Positions 1-6,518 of a stretch of 13,033 nt of DNA are shown here, piece by piece. The stretch lies in the NCBI GenBank assembly GCA_946478635.1, contig CAMLCX010000086.1, positions 1 through 13,033 of the forward strand. The letters are read 5' to 3'. The notes beneath the pieces were generated by a model, which saw only the letters and a list, made by a program, of their open reading frames with translations, had not been told where the DNA came from and made no database searches. Positions within the stretch are counted from its first letter, which is position 1. Each line of letters starts with the position of its first letter. This stretch comes from an uncultured Pseudomonadota bacterium (lineage in GTDB: Bacteria; Desulfobacterota_B; Binatia; UBA9968). Made by a program: the position numbers and the translations under genes.

Positions 1-164
1 TTGTTCGTGATCGCGATCGAGTGACCGGCAAGCCGCGCGGTGGTTTGGCGCGGATGGGTGACCTGATGGAGCGTGCAATTCCAATTCTGGGTGAATCGTT
101 CGAGCGAGCTGTCTCCGTAGGTCGCGGCGTCCAGCACGACGATTTTCGCGAGCTGGATGCTCAT
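1..164 (-). CDS. D-2-hydroxyacid dehydrogenase (hydroxypyruvate/glycerate dehydrogenase-like), N-terminal fragment
   Basis: Only the first 54 codons are present; the gene runs off the left edge of the window. It starts with ATG (complement of 162-164), which overlaps the mazG stop as ATGA. A GGGGAGG ribosome binding site lies about 8 nt upstream, inside the end of mazG. The peptide begins MSIQLAKIVVLDAATYGDSS and reaches AGHSIAITN. That pattern (a short beta strand ending in VVLD, a Gly-Asp turn, a helix, then a second strand ending in I-x-x-TN) is typical of the N-terminal substrate-binding lobe of NAD-dependent 2-hydroxyacid dehydrogenases, especially glycerate dehydrogenases. The NAD-binding Rossmann motif and the Arg/Glu/His catalytic residues lie outside the window. 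The assignment therefore rests on N-terminal pattern alone, and the exact substrate cannot be stated. The ATGA overlap suggests translation coupled to mazG. Confidence 0.6.
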   Translation of the reverse strand, partial: MSIQLAKIVVLDAATYGDSSLERFTQNWNCTLHQVTHPRQTTARLAGHSIAITN

Positions 165-976
165 TTCGAGAGCCTCCCCGCCGACTCCAGTTTTTTCGCT
201 TCATCCCAAAACCGATCCATCTCCTCGAGAGAGGATTGATCAAAGGTTTTGTCCGCTTGCTGCAATTGCGCCTCGATGTAATGAAAGCGACGCGTGAAGC
301 GGTCGATCGTCTGCCCCAGAGAATCTTCGGCTTCGACATCGAGAAAGCGCGCAAGATTGACGACTGAAAAGAGCAGATCGCCGAGTTCTTCTCCTACCCG
401 CGCTTTATCGCCAGAGGCTGCGGCGGTTTTGAGCTCATCGATTTCCTCGTGGATTTTTTTCCAAACCGGTTCGATGTCGGACCAGTCGAAACCTAGGTGG
501 GATGCCCGTCGGGTTATGCTTTGAGCGCGCGCCAAGGCCGGCATGGCCCTGGGCACATTACCCAAGGCCGATTTCGCTTCGCCGTCCTGTCTCTCGCTGT
601 TCTTGATCTGCATGCGTTGCTTCAAAACGGCGGCCGTGTCGTCGGGCAGCGGTGCGCCGGCAAAGACGTAGGGATGGCGGCGAATAAGTTTCTCGGTAAG
701 TTGAGTAATGACATCTTCCGCGGTGAACCGGCCTTTCTCCGCGGCGATTTGCGAGTGAAAAACCACTTGGAGCAGAACATCGCCCAATTCCTCCTTGAGC
801 TTTTGCGGGTCGCCGTCGTCGAGGGCTTCGAGAAGCTCGTAGGTCTCTTCGAGCAGACACGGCTTGAGCGAGAAGTGGGTTTGCTCCTTGTCCCAGGGAC
901 AGCCGGTGTTGCTGCGCAGGCGCGCCATTACGTCCAGCAATTCGGCGAATTTGTGTTCGACTTTTTTGTCGCTCAC
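161..976 (-). CDS. mazG: MazG nucleoside triphosphate pyrophosphohydrolase
   Basis: 271 residues, close to the 263 of E. coli MazG. MazG hydrolyses (d)NTPs to the monophosphate plus pyrophosphate; it is cytosolic and works in house-cleaning and stress. Two tandem MazG domains are visible. The first opens with the family signature GCPWDKEQTH near residue 25, followed by Mg-binding clusters EETYE (43-47) and EELGD (62-66). The second repeats the pattern with HEEIDE (176-181) and EELGD (196-200). The start is GTG, with AGGAGGG placed 8 nt upstream, which fixes the start well. The stop overlaps the start of the downstream 2-hydroxyacid dehydrogenase by 4 nt, so the two are probably one operon. 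The gene is transcribed divergently from the hydrolases to its right. Confidence 0.95.
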   Translation of the reverse strand: MSDKKVEHKFAELLDVMARLRSNTGCPWDKEQTHFSLKPCLLEETYELLEALDDGDPQKLKEELGDVLLQVVFHSQIAAEKGRFTAEDVITQLTEKLIRRHPYVFAGAPLPDDTAAVLKQRMQIKNSERQDGEAKSALGNVPRAMPALARAQSITRRASHLGFDWSDIEPVWKKIHEEIDELKTAAASGDKARVGEELGDLLFSVVNLARFLDVEAEDSLGQTIDRFTRRFHYIEAQLQQADKTFDQSSLEEMDRFWDEAKKLESAGRLSK

Positions 977-1190
977 GCGATCAACCCTCCTATGGTGATT
1001 GCACTTTTCTGAATGCCCGGCAGTGTGTTAGATCTTACGTGGCGTGGGTTTTGAAGTCCAGTTGGTGCGGCTCTTTGAGTGAATCGAGAACAACGATCGA
1101 GGAGAGCGTATCACGTATCGTTTGCGATGGGATCCGCACATCGGTGCTGAGACCTCACCGGACGCCGTTTAAATTTAAATGGAGGAAGAC
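977..1190. other. Divergent intergenic region between mazG and the alpha/beta hydrolase gene
   Basis: This stretch of about 210 nt has no convincing gene on either strand. It should hold the promoters for both divergent genes. It contains the AGGAGGG site of mazG, the candidate mazG promoter, and a 12-bp AT-only palindrome TTTAAATTTAAA at 1168-1179 just before the hydrolase ribosome binding site. I saw no clear -35/-10 pair for the plus-strand gene. Confidence 0.5.
1032..1060 (-). promoter_or_regulatory. Candidate sigma70-type promoter for mazG
   Basis: On the minus strand TGGACT (1060-1055) and TAAGAT (1037-1032) are separated by 17 nt; each matches its consensus hexamer at four of six positions. 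It lies about 55 nt upstream of the mazG GTG, facing the right way. The match is only moderate and unsupported by other evidence. Confidence 0.3.
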
Positions 1191-2033
1191 ATGCCGATCG
1201 CCACAGTCGATGGAATAGAAACCTATTACGAAACCCATGGTTCCGGAACGCCGATATTAATGTGCGCGCCCGGGGGATTTGACGCCTCGATCGACAAATG
1301 GCGGGGCGCGAGCGCGTGGACGGGGATCGACGCCATCAAAACGCTCGCCGCTGAGCACACGGTCATTGTTTATGACCGGCGCGAGTGCGGCCAATCCGGT
1401 GGGCGCCTCGAACGATTGGGTTGGGCGAGCTACACGCGCCACGGCAAGGCGCTGCTCGATCATTTGAAAATCCAAAGCGCGTGGATCATGGGCGGTTGCA
1501 TGGGCTGTTCGGTGGCCTTGGCGTTTGGTGTGCACTATCCGGAAACGACGCGCGGATTGCTGCTGCACTGGCCGGTGGGCGGCTATCGCTGGAAAGTAAA
1601 CAGCCTGGACAGATTCATGCGCCACTACAATTTCGCCAGGGAAAAAGGGCTTAGTGGTGTCGTCGAGCGGGCGCGCGGCGGCAAGACTTTTTGGATGGAC
1701 CCGGAGGGCGGGCCATGGGCGGCGCTGATCGCTCGCGACAGCGCATTTGCCGATCAGTTCGCGGCTCAGGATCTAGAGCGTTATCTCGCTATGATTATCA
1801 ACAGCGGCCGCAGTCTATTCGATCGCGACACCGCGCCTGGAGCCGAGCCGGAAGAGGTGCTCGGCGTCAAAGCCCCGTCGCTCATCATCCCAGGAGACGA
1901 TCCGTCCCACGCCACATCCGGCGCGCACTATTTGCGCGAGCTGCTGCCAAAAGCCAATTTCTGGAACGTGATGCCGCCGGAACAGACGACTCAAAAAGTT
2001 TGCGACCGCATTCTGGAATTTAGCCGGCAGTAG
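1191..2033 (+). CDS. Alpha/beta hydrolase with cysteine in the nucleophile elbow
   Basis: 280 residues from ATG 1191. An in-frame ATG at 1179 exists, but the GGAGGA at 1181-1186 sits between the two and can only serve the second, so I use 1191. The fold is recognisable. The oxyanion-loop strand reads PILMCAPGG (21-29), strand and turn VIVYDRRECGQSGG (58-71) match the usual YDxRGxGxS region, and the elbow is IMGGCMGCS (99-107). The elbow puts Cys103 where most relatives have Ser. An acidic loop PGDD (234-237) follows the usual LIIPG strand and fits the catalytic acid. No GH-type catalytic histidine is visible near the C-terminus; the nearest are His240 and His246. Substrate unknown. Likely soluble, with no signal peptide. 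It stands 76 nt before another cysteine-type hydrolase, perhaps in one transcription unit. Confidence 0.8.
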   Translation: MPIATVDGIETYYETHGSGTPILMCAPGGFDASIDKWRGASAWTGIDAIKTLAAEHTVIVYDRRECGQSGGRLERLGWASYTRHGKALLDHLKIQSAWIMGGCMGCSVALAFGVHYPETTRGLLLHWPVGGYRWKVNSLDRFMRHYNFAREKGLSGVVERARGGKTFWMDPEGGPWAALIARDSAFADQFAAQDLERYLAMIINSGRSLFDRDTAPGAEPEEVLGVKAPSLIIPGDDPSHATSGAHYLRELLPKANFWNVMPPEQTTQKVCDRILEFSRQ

Positions 2034-2109
2034 GAGAGTGGACCACCCAAAAAAAATCTGATAGAGAAAATCACTTCCATTCTAAAATATTCCGCAGGAG
2101 GTCTACTCT

Positions 2110-2829
2110 ATGGACGTCAGCAGCTCAACGGTGCAATTGAACACTTCCGACGGCAAGATGGACGCTTATGTCGCGCAACCGAAGGACGGCGGGAGCTATC
2201 CCGGTGTCGTGGTGATCCAGGAAGCTTTCGGAGTCAACGATCATATCAAAAAAGTGACCGAACGGCTCGCTTCCGAAGGTTATGTCGCGGTCGCGCCGGA
2301 TATTTTCCACCGCGAAGCCGAACGGATCATTCCCTATGCCGAAATGCCCAAAGCGATTGCAACCTTGCAACGGGTGCAGGATCCCAAAGCGATGGAGGAT
2401 GTGGGCGCGGCGATAGCGCACCTCAAATCGCAGAGCAACGTCAAGTCAGGCTCCATCGGCGTCATCGGTTTTTGCATGGGCGGGCGGCTTACCTACCTGG
2501 CAGCGGCGCACCACGCCAGCGACGTCAAAGCGGCGGTGCCCTACTACGGCGGCGGCATTCCGATGGGCAATCCGAGCCCGCTGTCGCGCAGCGGCGAGAT
2601 CAAGTGCCCGATGTACCTCTTCTTCGGCGCCAAGGATCAATTGATTTCAATGGATCAGGTCGGACAGATCAACACGGAGCTGACGACCAAACGGGTTCCA
2701 TTTCAGATGAAGATCTATCCGGAGGCCGGCCATGGCTTTAACTGCGATGACCGTGGCAGCTACCATGAAGCGTCGGCGAAAGATGCCTGGGAGAAGACCA
2801 AGTCCTTTTTCGCGCAACATTTAAAATAG
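2110..2829 (+). CDS. Dienelactone hydrolase family protein (carboxymethylenebutenolidase-like)
   Basis: 239 residues, the normal length for this family, which opens lactones and esters such as dienelactone to maleylacetate in aromatic degradation; many members have other substrates. The Cys-Asp-His triad is complete: Cys122 in GVIGFCMGG (117-125), Asp176 in FFGAKDQ (171-177), and His208 in EAGHGF (205-210). Glu38 in QEAFG corresponds to the glutamate that holds the cysteine in known dienelactone hydrolases. No signal peptide, so cytosolic. The ATG is preceded by AGGAGG at a good distance. The gene lies 76 nt after the first hydrolase and ends about 20 nt before a strong terminator. No other aromatic-degradation genes are in view, so the true substrate is open. 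Confidence 0.92.
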   Translation: MDVSSSTVQLNTSDGKMDAYVAQPKDGGSYPGVVVIQEAFGVNDHIKKVTERLASEGYVAVAPDIFHREAERIIPYAEMPKAIATLQRVQDPKAMEDVGAAIAHLKSQSNVKSGSIGVIGFCMGGRLTYLAAAHHASDVKAAVPYYGGGIPMGNPSPLSRSGEIKCPMYLFFGAKDQLISMDQVGQINTELTTKRVPFQMKIYPEAGHGFNCDDRGSYHEASAKDAWEKTKSFFAQHLK

Positions 2830-2848
2830 CCTGGATATCGATTCGTGT

Positions 2849-2888
2849 AAGGGAGAGAGAAAGCTTCCGCTTTTTCTCTCCCTTTTTT
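2849..2888 (+). terminator. Strong rho-independent terminator after the hydrolase pair
   Basis: A 16-bp stem runs from AAGGGAGAGAGAAAGC (2849-2864) to its complement at 2869-2884, with one G-U wobble and a TTCC tetraloop (2865-2868). It ends in a run of six T (2883-2888). The hairpin closes the transcription unit of the dienelactone hydrolase and isolates aguB. Confidence 0.93.
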
Positions 2889-2915
2889 GTTTCTTTGGCT
2901 CAAATCCGCTACACT
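2887..2915 (+). promoter_or_regulatory. Candidate promoter for aguB giving a near-leaderless mRNA
   Basis: TTGTTT (2887-2892), 17 nt, then TACACT (2910-2915). The -10 fits at four of six positions; the -35 has only the TTG. It lies between the terminator and the aguB ATG at 2926. Transcription would start near 2922, leaving a leader of about 4 nt, which would explain why aguB lacks a Shine-Dalgarno sequence. Confidence 0.4.
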
Positions 2916-2925
2916 GCCAACCATC

Positions 2926-3822
2926 ATGCCGCGCGCAAAAAACCGGGAACAGGTCAAGGTCGGACTCGTGCAGATGAGCTGTGGTGAAAATCCGGCGGCC
3001 AACTTGACCAAGGCCGTTGAGCGGGTCGCGGCGGCGGCAAGAAAGGGCGCGCAGATCGTTTGTCTTCAGGAGTTGTTTCGCTCCCGCTACTTTTGCCAGA
3101 GCGAAGATCAACGGAATTTTAAGCTTGCGGAAACGATCCCCGGCCCGAGTACCGAGGCGCTGAGCGAGCTCGCGCGAGCCAGGGAGATCGTGATCGTCGC
3201 GTCGCTCTTCGAGCGGCGGTCGGCGGGCATTTATCACAACACGGCCGTGGTGATCGACGCGGACGGATCCATGGCGGGCAAATATCGCAAGATGCATATT
3301 CCCGACGATCCGCTTTATTACGAAAAATTTTATTTTACGCCGGGTGATCTGGGGTTTCCGAGCTTTCAGACGCGCTACGCAAGGGTTGCCGTGCTCATCT
3401 GCTGGGATCAATGGTTCCCTGAGGGGGCGCGTGCGGCAGCGCTGTCGGGCGCGCAGATTCTTTTCTATCCAACTGCGATTGGCTGGATTCCCGGTGAACC
3501 GCGTGCGGTGGCGCAGAACCAGCGTAACGCCTGGGAGATTATTCAGCGTTCTCACGCGGTGGCGAACGGAGTCTACGTTGCGTCGGTGAATCGCGTTGGG
3601 CGCGAAGGCAAGATTAAATTCTGGGGTCATTCTTTTGTCGCCGGTCCGTTCGGCGAGCTCGTCGCTCACGCCGGCGGCGAGCGCGAAGAAATTCTTATCG
3701 CCAGGTGCGAACTGCAAAAAATCGAAGAGACACGCCAGAACTGGCCGTTTCTGCGCGACCGGCGCATTGATGCCTACGACGCCTTGCGGGCGCGTTTTCT
3801 CGAAAGCCGCGGCGGACGCTAA
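2926..3822 (+). CDS. aguB: N-carbamoylputrescine amidohydrolase
   Basis: 298 residues, a typical length. The enzyme hydrolyses N-carbamoylputrescine to putrescine, CO2 and ammonia, the last step of the agmatine route to putrescine; cytosolic. It belongs to the nitrilase superfamily and shows the full Glu-Lys-Cys triad: Glu49 in CLQELFRSRYFC, Lys122 in GKYRKMHIPDDP, and Cys159 in VLICWDQWFPE. Residues 130-140 (LYYEKFYFTPG) and the later YPTAIGW segment are characteristic of the AguB branch. I use ATG 2926 because upstream codons run into the terminator. There is no Shine-Dalgarno sequence before it. aguA follows after 16 nt, giving the complete two-step pathway from agmatine. Confidence 0.95.
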   Translation: MPRAKNREQVKVGLVQMSCGENPAANLTKAVERVAAAARKGAQIVCLQELFRSRYFCQSEDQRNFKLAETIPGPSTEALSELARAREIVIVASLFERRSAGIYHNTAVVIDADGSMAGKYRKMHIPDDPLYYEKFYFTPGDLGFPSFQTRYARVAVLICWDQWFPEGARAAALSGAQILFYPTAIGWIPGEPRAVAQNQRNAWEIIQRSHAVANGVYVASVNRVGREGKIKFWGHSFVAGPFGELVAHAGGEREEILIARCELQKIEETRQNWPFLRDRRIDAYDALRARFLESRGGR

Positions 3823-3838
3823 TCGCTCGGTTGTTTTC

Positions 3839-4909
3839 ATGAAACTGTCCGAAACGAAGCAAGTGACGCCTCGTTCCCTCGGCTACTCAATGCCCGCCGA
3901 ATGGGCGCCGCACCGCGCCACATGGTTTTCCTGGCCGCACAATCGAGAGACCTGGCCGACCGATCTGGAGAAGGTGCGCGAAGTTTGGACGCAGATGGCG
4001 TGCGCGCTCTCGCCCTGCGAACAAGTCTATGTATTGGCCAATGACGATCGCACTGAGCAGGAGATCGCCGCGCGCTTAAAGCAGGCTGGTGCCGTGATGA
4101 AAAATATCACGTTGCTTAAGATCCCCACCGTCGATGTTTGGATGCGTGATTATGGGCCGACATTTGTTACGCGAAATTCGACCGAGCTGCCGCTCGCCTG
4201 CAACGATTGGATTTTCAACGGTTGGGGCGGCAAATACAAAACCTACGAGGAGGATGATCAGGTTGCGCCGAAAATAGCGAGCATGCTCGAAGTTCGTGTC
4301 TTCGACCACGACATCATACTCGAGGGCGGTTCTATTGAAGTCAACGGCGCCGGCGCCTGTTTGACCACGGAGCAATGTCTGTTGAACAAGAATCGCAACC
4401 CGCATCTCACTCGCGGCCAAATCGAGGAGCGTCTCAAAGACGCTCTTGGCGTGAGTCAGATCATTTGGCTCGGGGATGGAATCGTCGGCGATGATACCGA
4501 CGGCCATATCGATGACATCGCGCGCTTCGTCGATCCGACGACGGTTGTGTGCGTTCTCGAGGCCAATGCCAGGGACGACAATTACCGCCCTCTGCGGGAG
4601 AACTACGAGCGCTTGCAAACGGCGACGGATCAAGACGGCAAGAAATTTTCCGTTGTGAGTTTGCCGTGTCCCGAAGCGGTCTACTGCGAGGGTGCGCGCT
4701 TGCCGGCGAGCTACGCCAATTTCTATGTTGCCAACGACGTCGTCCTCGTTCCCGTTTTCAACGATCCCAACGACGCTGCGGCTTTGGGTATCTTGGGAGA
4801 TTTGTTTCCGCGGCGAAAAGTTGTCGCTCTTCGTTGCAAGGAAGTCGTCGCCGGTTTGGGCGCGATCCACTGCGTGACGCAGCAGGAGCCCATGGCAATG
4901 GCATCATGA
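3839..4909 (+). CDS. aguA: Agmatine deiminase
   Basis: 356 residues, normal for the family. It converts agmatine to N-carbamoylputrescine and ammonia, feeding aguB directly upstream; cytosolic. It is a pentein-fold guanidino-modifying enzyme. Visible landmarks are EWAPHRATWFSWP (21-33), WMRDYGP (101-107, substrate-binding Asp104), LEGG (161-164), DGHIDD (221-226, catalytic His223), and near the C-terminus GAIHCVTQQEP (341-351) with the nucleophile Cys345. I start it at ATG 3839, 16 nt after the aguB stop; the open frame continues further upstream but only as overlap with aguB. No strong Shine-Dalgarno is visible, so translation may depend on ribosomes finishing aguB. Arginine decarboxylase, which would supply agmatine, is not in the window. 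Confidence 0.96.
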   Translation: MKLSETKQVTPRSLGYSMPAEWAPHRATWFSWPHNRETWPTDLEKVREVWTQMACALSPCEQVYVLANDDRTEQEIAARLKQAGAVMKNITLLKIPTVDVWMRDYGPTFVTRNSTELPLACNDWIFNGWGGKYKTYEEDDQVAPKIASMLEVRVFDHDIILEGGSIEVNGAGACLTTEQCLLNKNRNPHLTRGQIEERLKDALGVSQIIWLGDGIVGDDTDGHIDDIARFVDPTTVVCVLEANARDDNYRPLRENYERLQTATDQDGKKFSVVSLPCPEAVYCEGARLPASYANFYVANDVVLVPVFNDPNDAAALGILGDLFPRRKVVALRCKEVVAGLGAIHCVTQQEPMAMAS

Positions 4910-5085
4910 TGGCGCAGAACACGGATTCTATCCTAGAAAAAAGTGTGCCGAGCATGTCGGCGCCGCGCATTTTGTTCGAGACACCAAGACCGATGATTTC
5001 AACTCGAACCCGTTCTCGGCCGCAAGCACAATCCAAAACATCCAATCGCGCTGAAGTCGAGCGCATAAACGCTCGCAGGGCTTGA
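4906..5085 (+). CDS. Possible 59-residue ORF overlapping the aguA stop (doubtful)
   Basis: The ATG at 4906 overlaps the aguA stop as ATGA, and the frame stays open for 59 codons. The product (MMAQNTDSILEKSVPSMSAP and on) is rich in Ser, Thr and Arg, with no recognisable domain, signal peptide or membrane segment. The nearest purine-rich site, AGGAG at 4884-4888, is 17 nt away, which is too far. I list it because the stop-start overlap is the normal sign of coupling, but chance is the more likely explanation. Confidence 0.15.
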   Translation: MMAQNTDSILEKSVPSMSAPRILFETPRPMISTRTRSRPQAQSKTSNRAEVERINARRA

Positions 5086-5109
5086 CAATTTCTCACACTC
5101 GCCTATGCT
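5082..5109 (+). promoter_or_regulatory. Strong sigma70-like promoter for the small gene and rmuC
   Basis: A perfect -35 TTGACA (5082-5087), a 16-nt spacer, then the -10 TATGCT (5104-5109). The expected start of transcription is near 5116, only about 4 nt before the ATG at 5120. This is the best vegetative promoter in the window and would drive the 70-residue gene and rmuC together. Confidence 0.7.
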
Positions 5110-5119
5110 ACGCGCTTGT

Positions 5120-5332
5120 ATGGGGCAGCTGATCCAAATCCGCGAACTGCATCAAGCGCGCCGCCGGCGTTCGGAGCAGCTGAGCATCGAGCAATGCGTG
5201 GATTTATTGGAATGGAACATGAAAAAAAGCGTTGATGATTACTTCAACGCGCCGCGCGAGGAACGTTCCATGCGAGCAACGCAAATTCGCAAACTCAGTG
5301 AGATTTTGGAATACGCCGTAAGACTCCTCTGA
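5120..5332 (+). CDS. Small protein of unknown function, upstream of rmuC
   Basis: 70 residues from ATG 5120. An in-frame ATG at 5105 lies inside the -10 hexamer of the promoter and would not be in the mRNA, so I reject it. The product begins MGQLIQIRELHQARRRRSEQ and looks wholly helical, with a basic stretch (ARRRR, 13-17) and an amphipathic C-terminal helix ending EILEYAVRLL. There is no signal peptide, membrane segment or cysteine pair. I do not recognise a family. It lies 19 nt before rmuC and probably shares its mRNA. The perfect -35 box and the frame running to the rmuC boundary make it more likely real than not. Translation would be near-leaderless. Confidence 0.6.
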   Translation: MGQLIQIRELHQARRRRSEQLSIEQCVDLLEWNMKKSVDDYFNAPREERSMRATQIRKLSEILEYAVRLL

Positions 5333-5351
5333 TTGCACCCCACGGTAAATC

Positions 5352-6476
5352 GTGGAACTGTCCAACCCCCTGGTTTTAATTGTCCCCGCAGTCGTAGCTC
5401 TGTTTTTTCTCGGTTGGTTCTTCCTGAACCGGATGCGGTCGGTTCTGCGGGAAAAACACGATGACCCGTCGCTGCTGTTCTTACAGCAACAAATCGAGCA
5501 ACTTCGCATGCAGTTCAGCCAGGCGTTGGATAACAATGCACACGCGATCCAGCAACAACTTGGACAAATGCTTGGCCACGTCAACGACCGGCTGCGCGAC
5601 AATGCCGACGTGCTGAGCCAGACTCAACAGAGTTTGGGCGAGCGATTGGACAATGCGGCGCGCGTCGTCGGCCAGGTGCAACGCAGCTTGGGCGGGCTGG
5701 AAGAAGCCAATCGCAAAATTTATGAAGTCGGCAAGGACATCGCTTCGTTGCAAGAGATCTTGCGGGCGCCCAAGCTCAGGGGCGGCTTGGGCGAATATTT
5801 TCTCGAAGATCTGCTGGCGCAGATTCTGCCGTCGCAGCATTTTGCGACTCAGTACAGTTTTCGCAATGGTGACAAGGTCGACGCCGTCATCAAGCTGGGC
5901 GCGGCTCTGGTTCCCGTGGATGCGAAATTTCCATTGGAGAATTTCAAGCGCATTCTGGAAGCTGCCAGCGATGACGACAAAATCCGGGCGAAAAGGCAGT
6001 TTGCCGCCGATGTGAGGAAGCATATCGATGCCATCGCGGCCAAGTATATATTGCCGGACGAGGGCACCTATGATTTCGCGCTCATGTATATTCCAGCCGA
6101 AAACGTTTATTACGAGACGATCATCAAAGATGACGCGCCGGATGATAAAGGATTGAGTCACTACGCCATGACGAAACGCGTGGTGCCGGTGTCGCCGAAC
6201 AGTTTGTACGCCTACCTCCAGGCGATCGTTTTAGGCCTGAGAGGGATGAAAATAGAGGATCGCGCGAAAGAAATCGTTCAATATCTGAGCCGGCTGCAGG
6301 GCGACTTCGGGAAGTTTCGCGACGAATTCGCGCTGATCGGAAAACATCTGGGTCACGCCCAGGCCGGATATCAAAACGCCGACCGCCGCTTGGAGCAATT
6401 TTCGCAAAAGCTGCTGACTGCGGACACGGATCAGAAAGAGCTCGGCGATATTACGCCGAGCGCAAGAGCGCGATAA
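5352..6476 (+). CDS. rmuC: DNA recombination protein RmuC
   Basis: 374 residues, shorter than E. coli RmuC (475), mostly because the coiled coil is shorter. RmuC limits recombination at short inverted repeats and is predicted to be a nuclease. The order is as expected: an N-terminal membrane anchor (about 6-25, LVLIVPAVVALFFLGWFFL), a coiled coil (about 42-135), then the RmuC domain (about 140-345) with RGGLGEYFLEDLL. The restriction-endonuclease-like core has Asp177 in KVDAVIKLG, then Asp190 and Lys192 in VDAKFPLENF. YDFALMYIPAENVYYE and VSPNSLYAYL are further family landmarks. The start is GTG with no clear ribosome binding site; no alternative keeps the membrane anchor. The sensor kinase gene follows after 42 nt. 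Confidence 0.94.
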   Translation: MELSNPLVLIVPAVVALFFLGWFFLNRMRSVLREKHDDPSLLFLQQQIEQLRMQFSQALDNNAHAIQQQLGQMLGHVNDRLRDNADVLSQTQQSLGERLDNAARVVGQVQRSLGGLEEANRKIYEVGKDIASLQEILRAPKLRGGLGEYFLEDLLAQILPSQHFATQYSFRNGDKVDAVIKLGAALVPVDAKFPLENFKRILEAASDDDKIRAKRQFAADVRKHIDAIAAKYILPDEGTYDFALMYIPAENVYYETIIKDDAPDDKGLSHYAMTKRVVPVSPNSLYAYLQAIVLGLRGMKIEDRAKEIVQYLSRLQGDFGKFRDEFALIGKHLGHAQAGYQNADRRLEQFSQKLLTADTDQKELGDITPSARAR

Positions 6477-6518
6477 GTTTTCGACCGATTTCAATCCACG
6501 AGTGGGGACAGTACGGAA

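Noticed and set aside
497..1012. Plus-strand open frame opposite mazG
   Set aside because: mazG on the minus strand has all family motifs and a strong ribosome site; the opposite frame shows no domain.
1179..1190. ATG at 1179 as start of the first hydrolase
   Set aside because: The GGAGGA ribosome site lies downstream of this ATG and serves the ATG at 1191.
3596..3838. Upstream extension of the aguA frame
   Set aside because: It overlaps most of the 3' part of aguB in another frame, and the agmatine deiminase family begins at about the ATG at 3839.
2821..3840. Long minus-strand open frame (about 339 codons) opposite aguB
   Set aside because: The plus strand carries aguB with an intact catalytic triad. 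The minus-strand product is Arg-rich with no recognisable domain, as expected for an antisense shadow in GC-rich coding DNA.
4549..4905. Plus-strand frame inside aguA leading into the 59-codon ORF
   Set aside because: It is an alternative frame of aguA with no domain; only the part after the aguA stop was considered, at low confidence.
5105..5119. ATG at 5105 as start of the small gene
   Set aside because: It is inside the -10 hexamer and would be upstream of the transcription start.
6477..6518. A GlmY-type sRNA upstream of the kinase, as in enterobacteria
   Set aside because: The gap to rmuC is only 42 nt, too short for such an sRNA gene.
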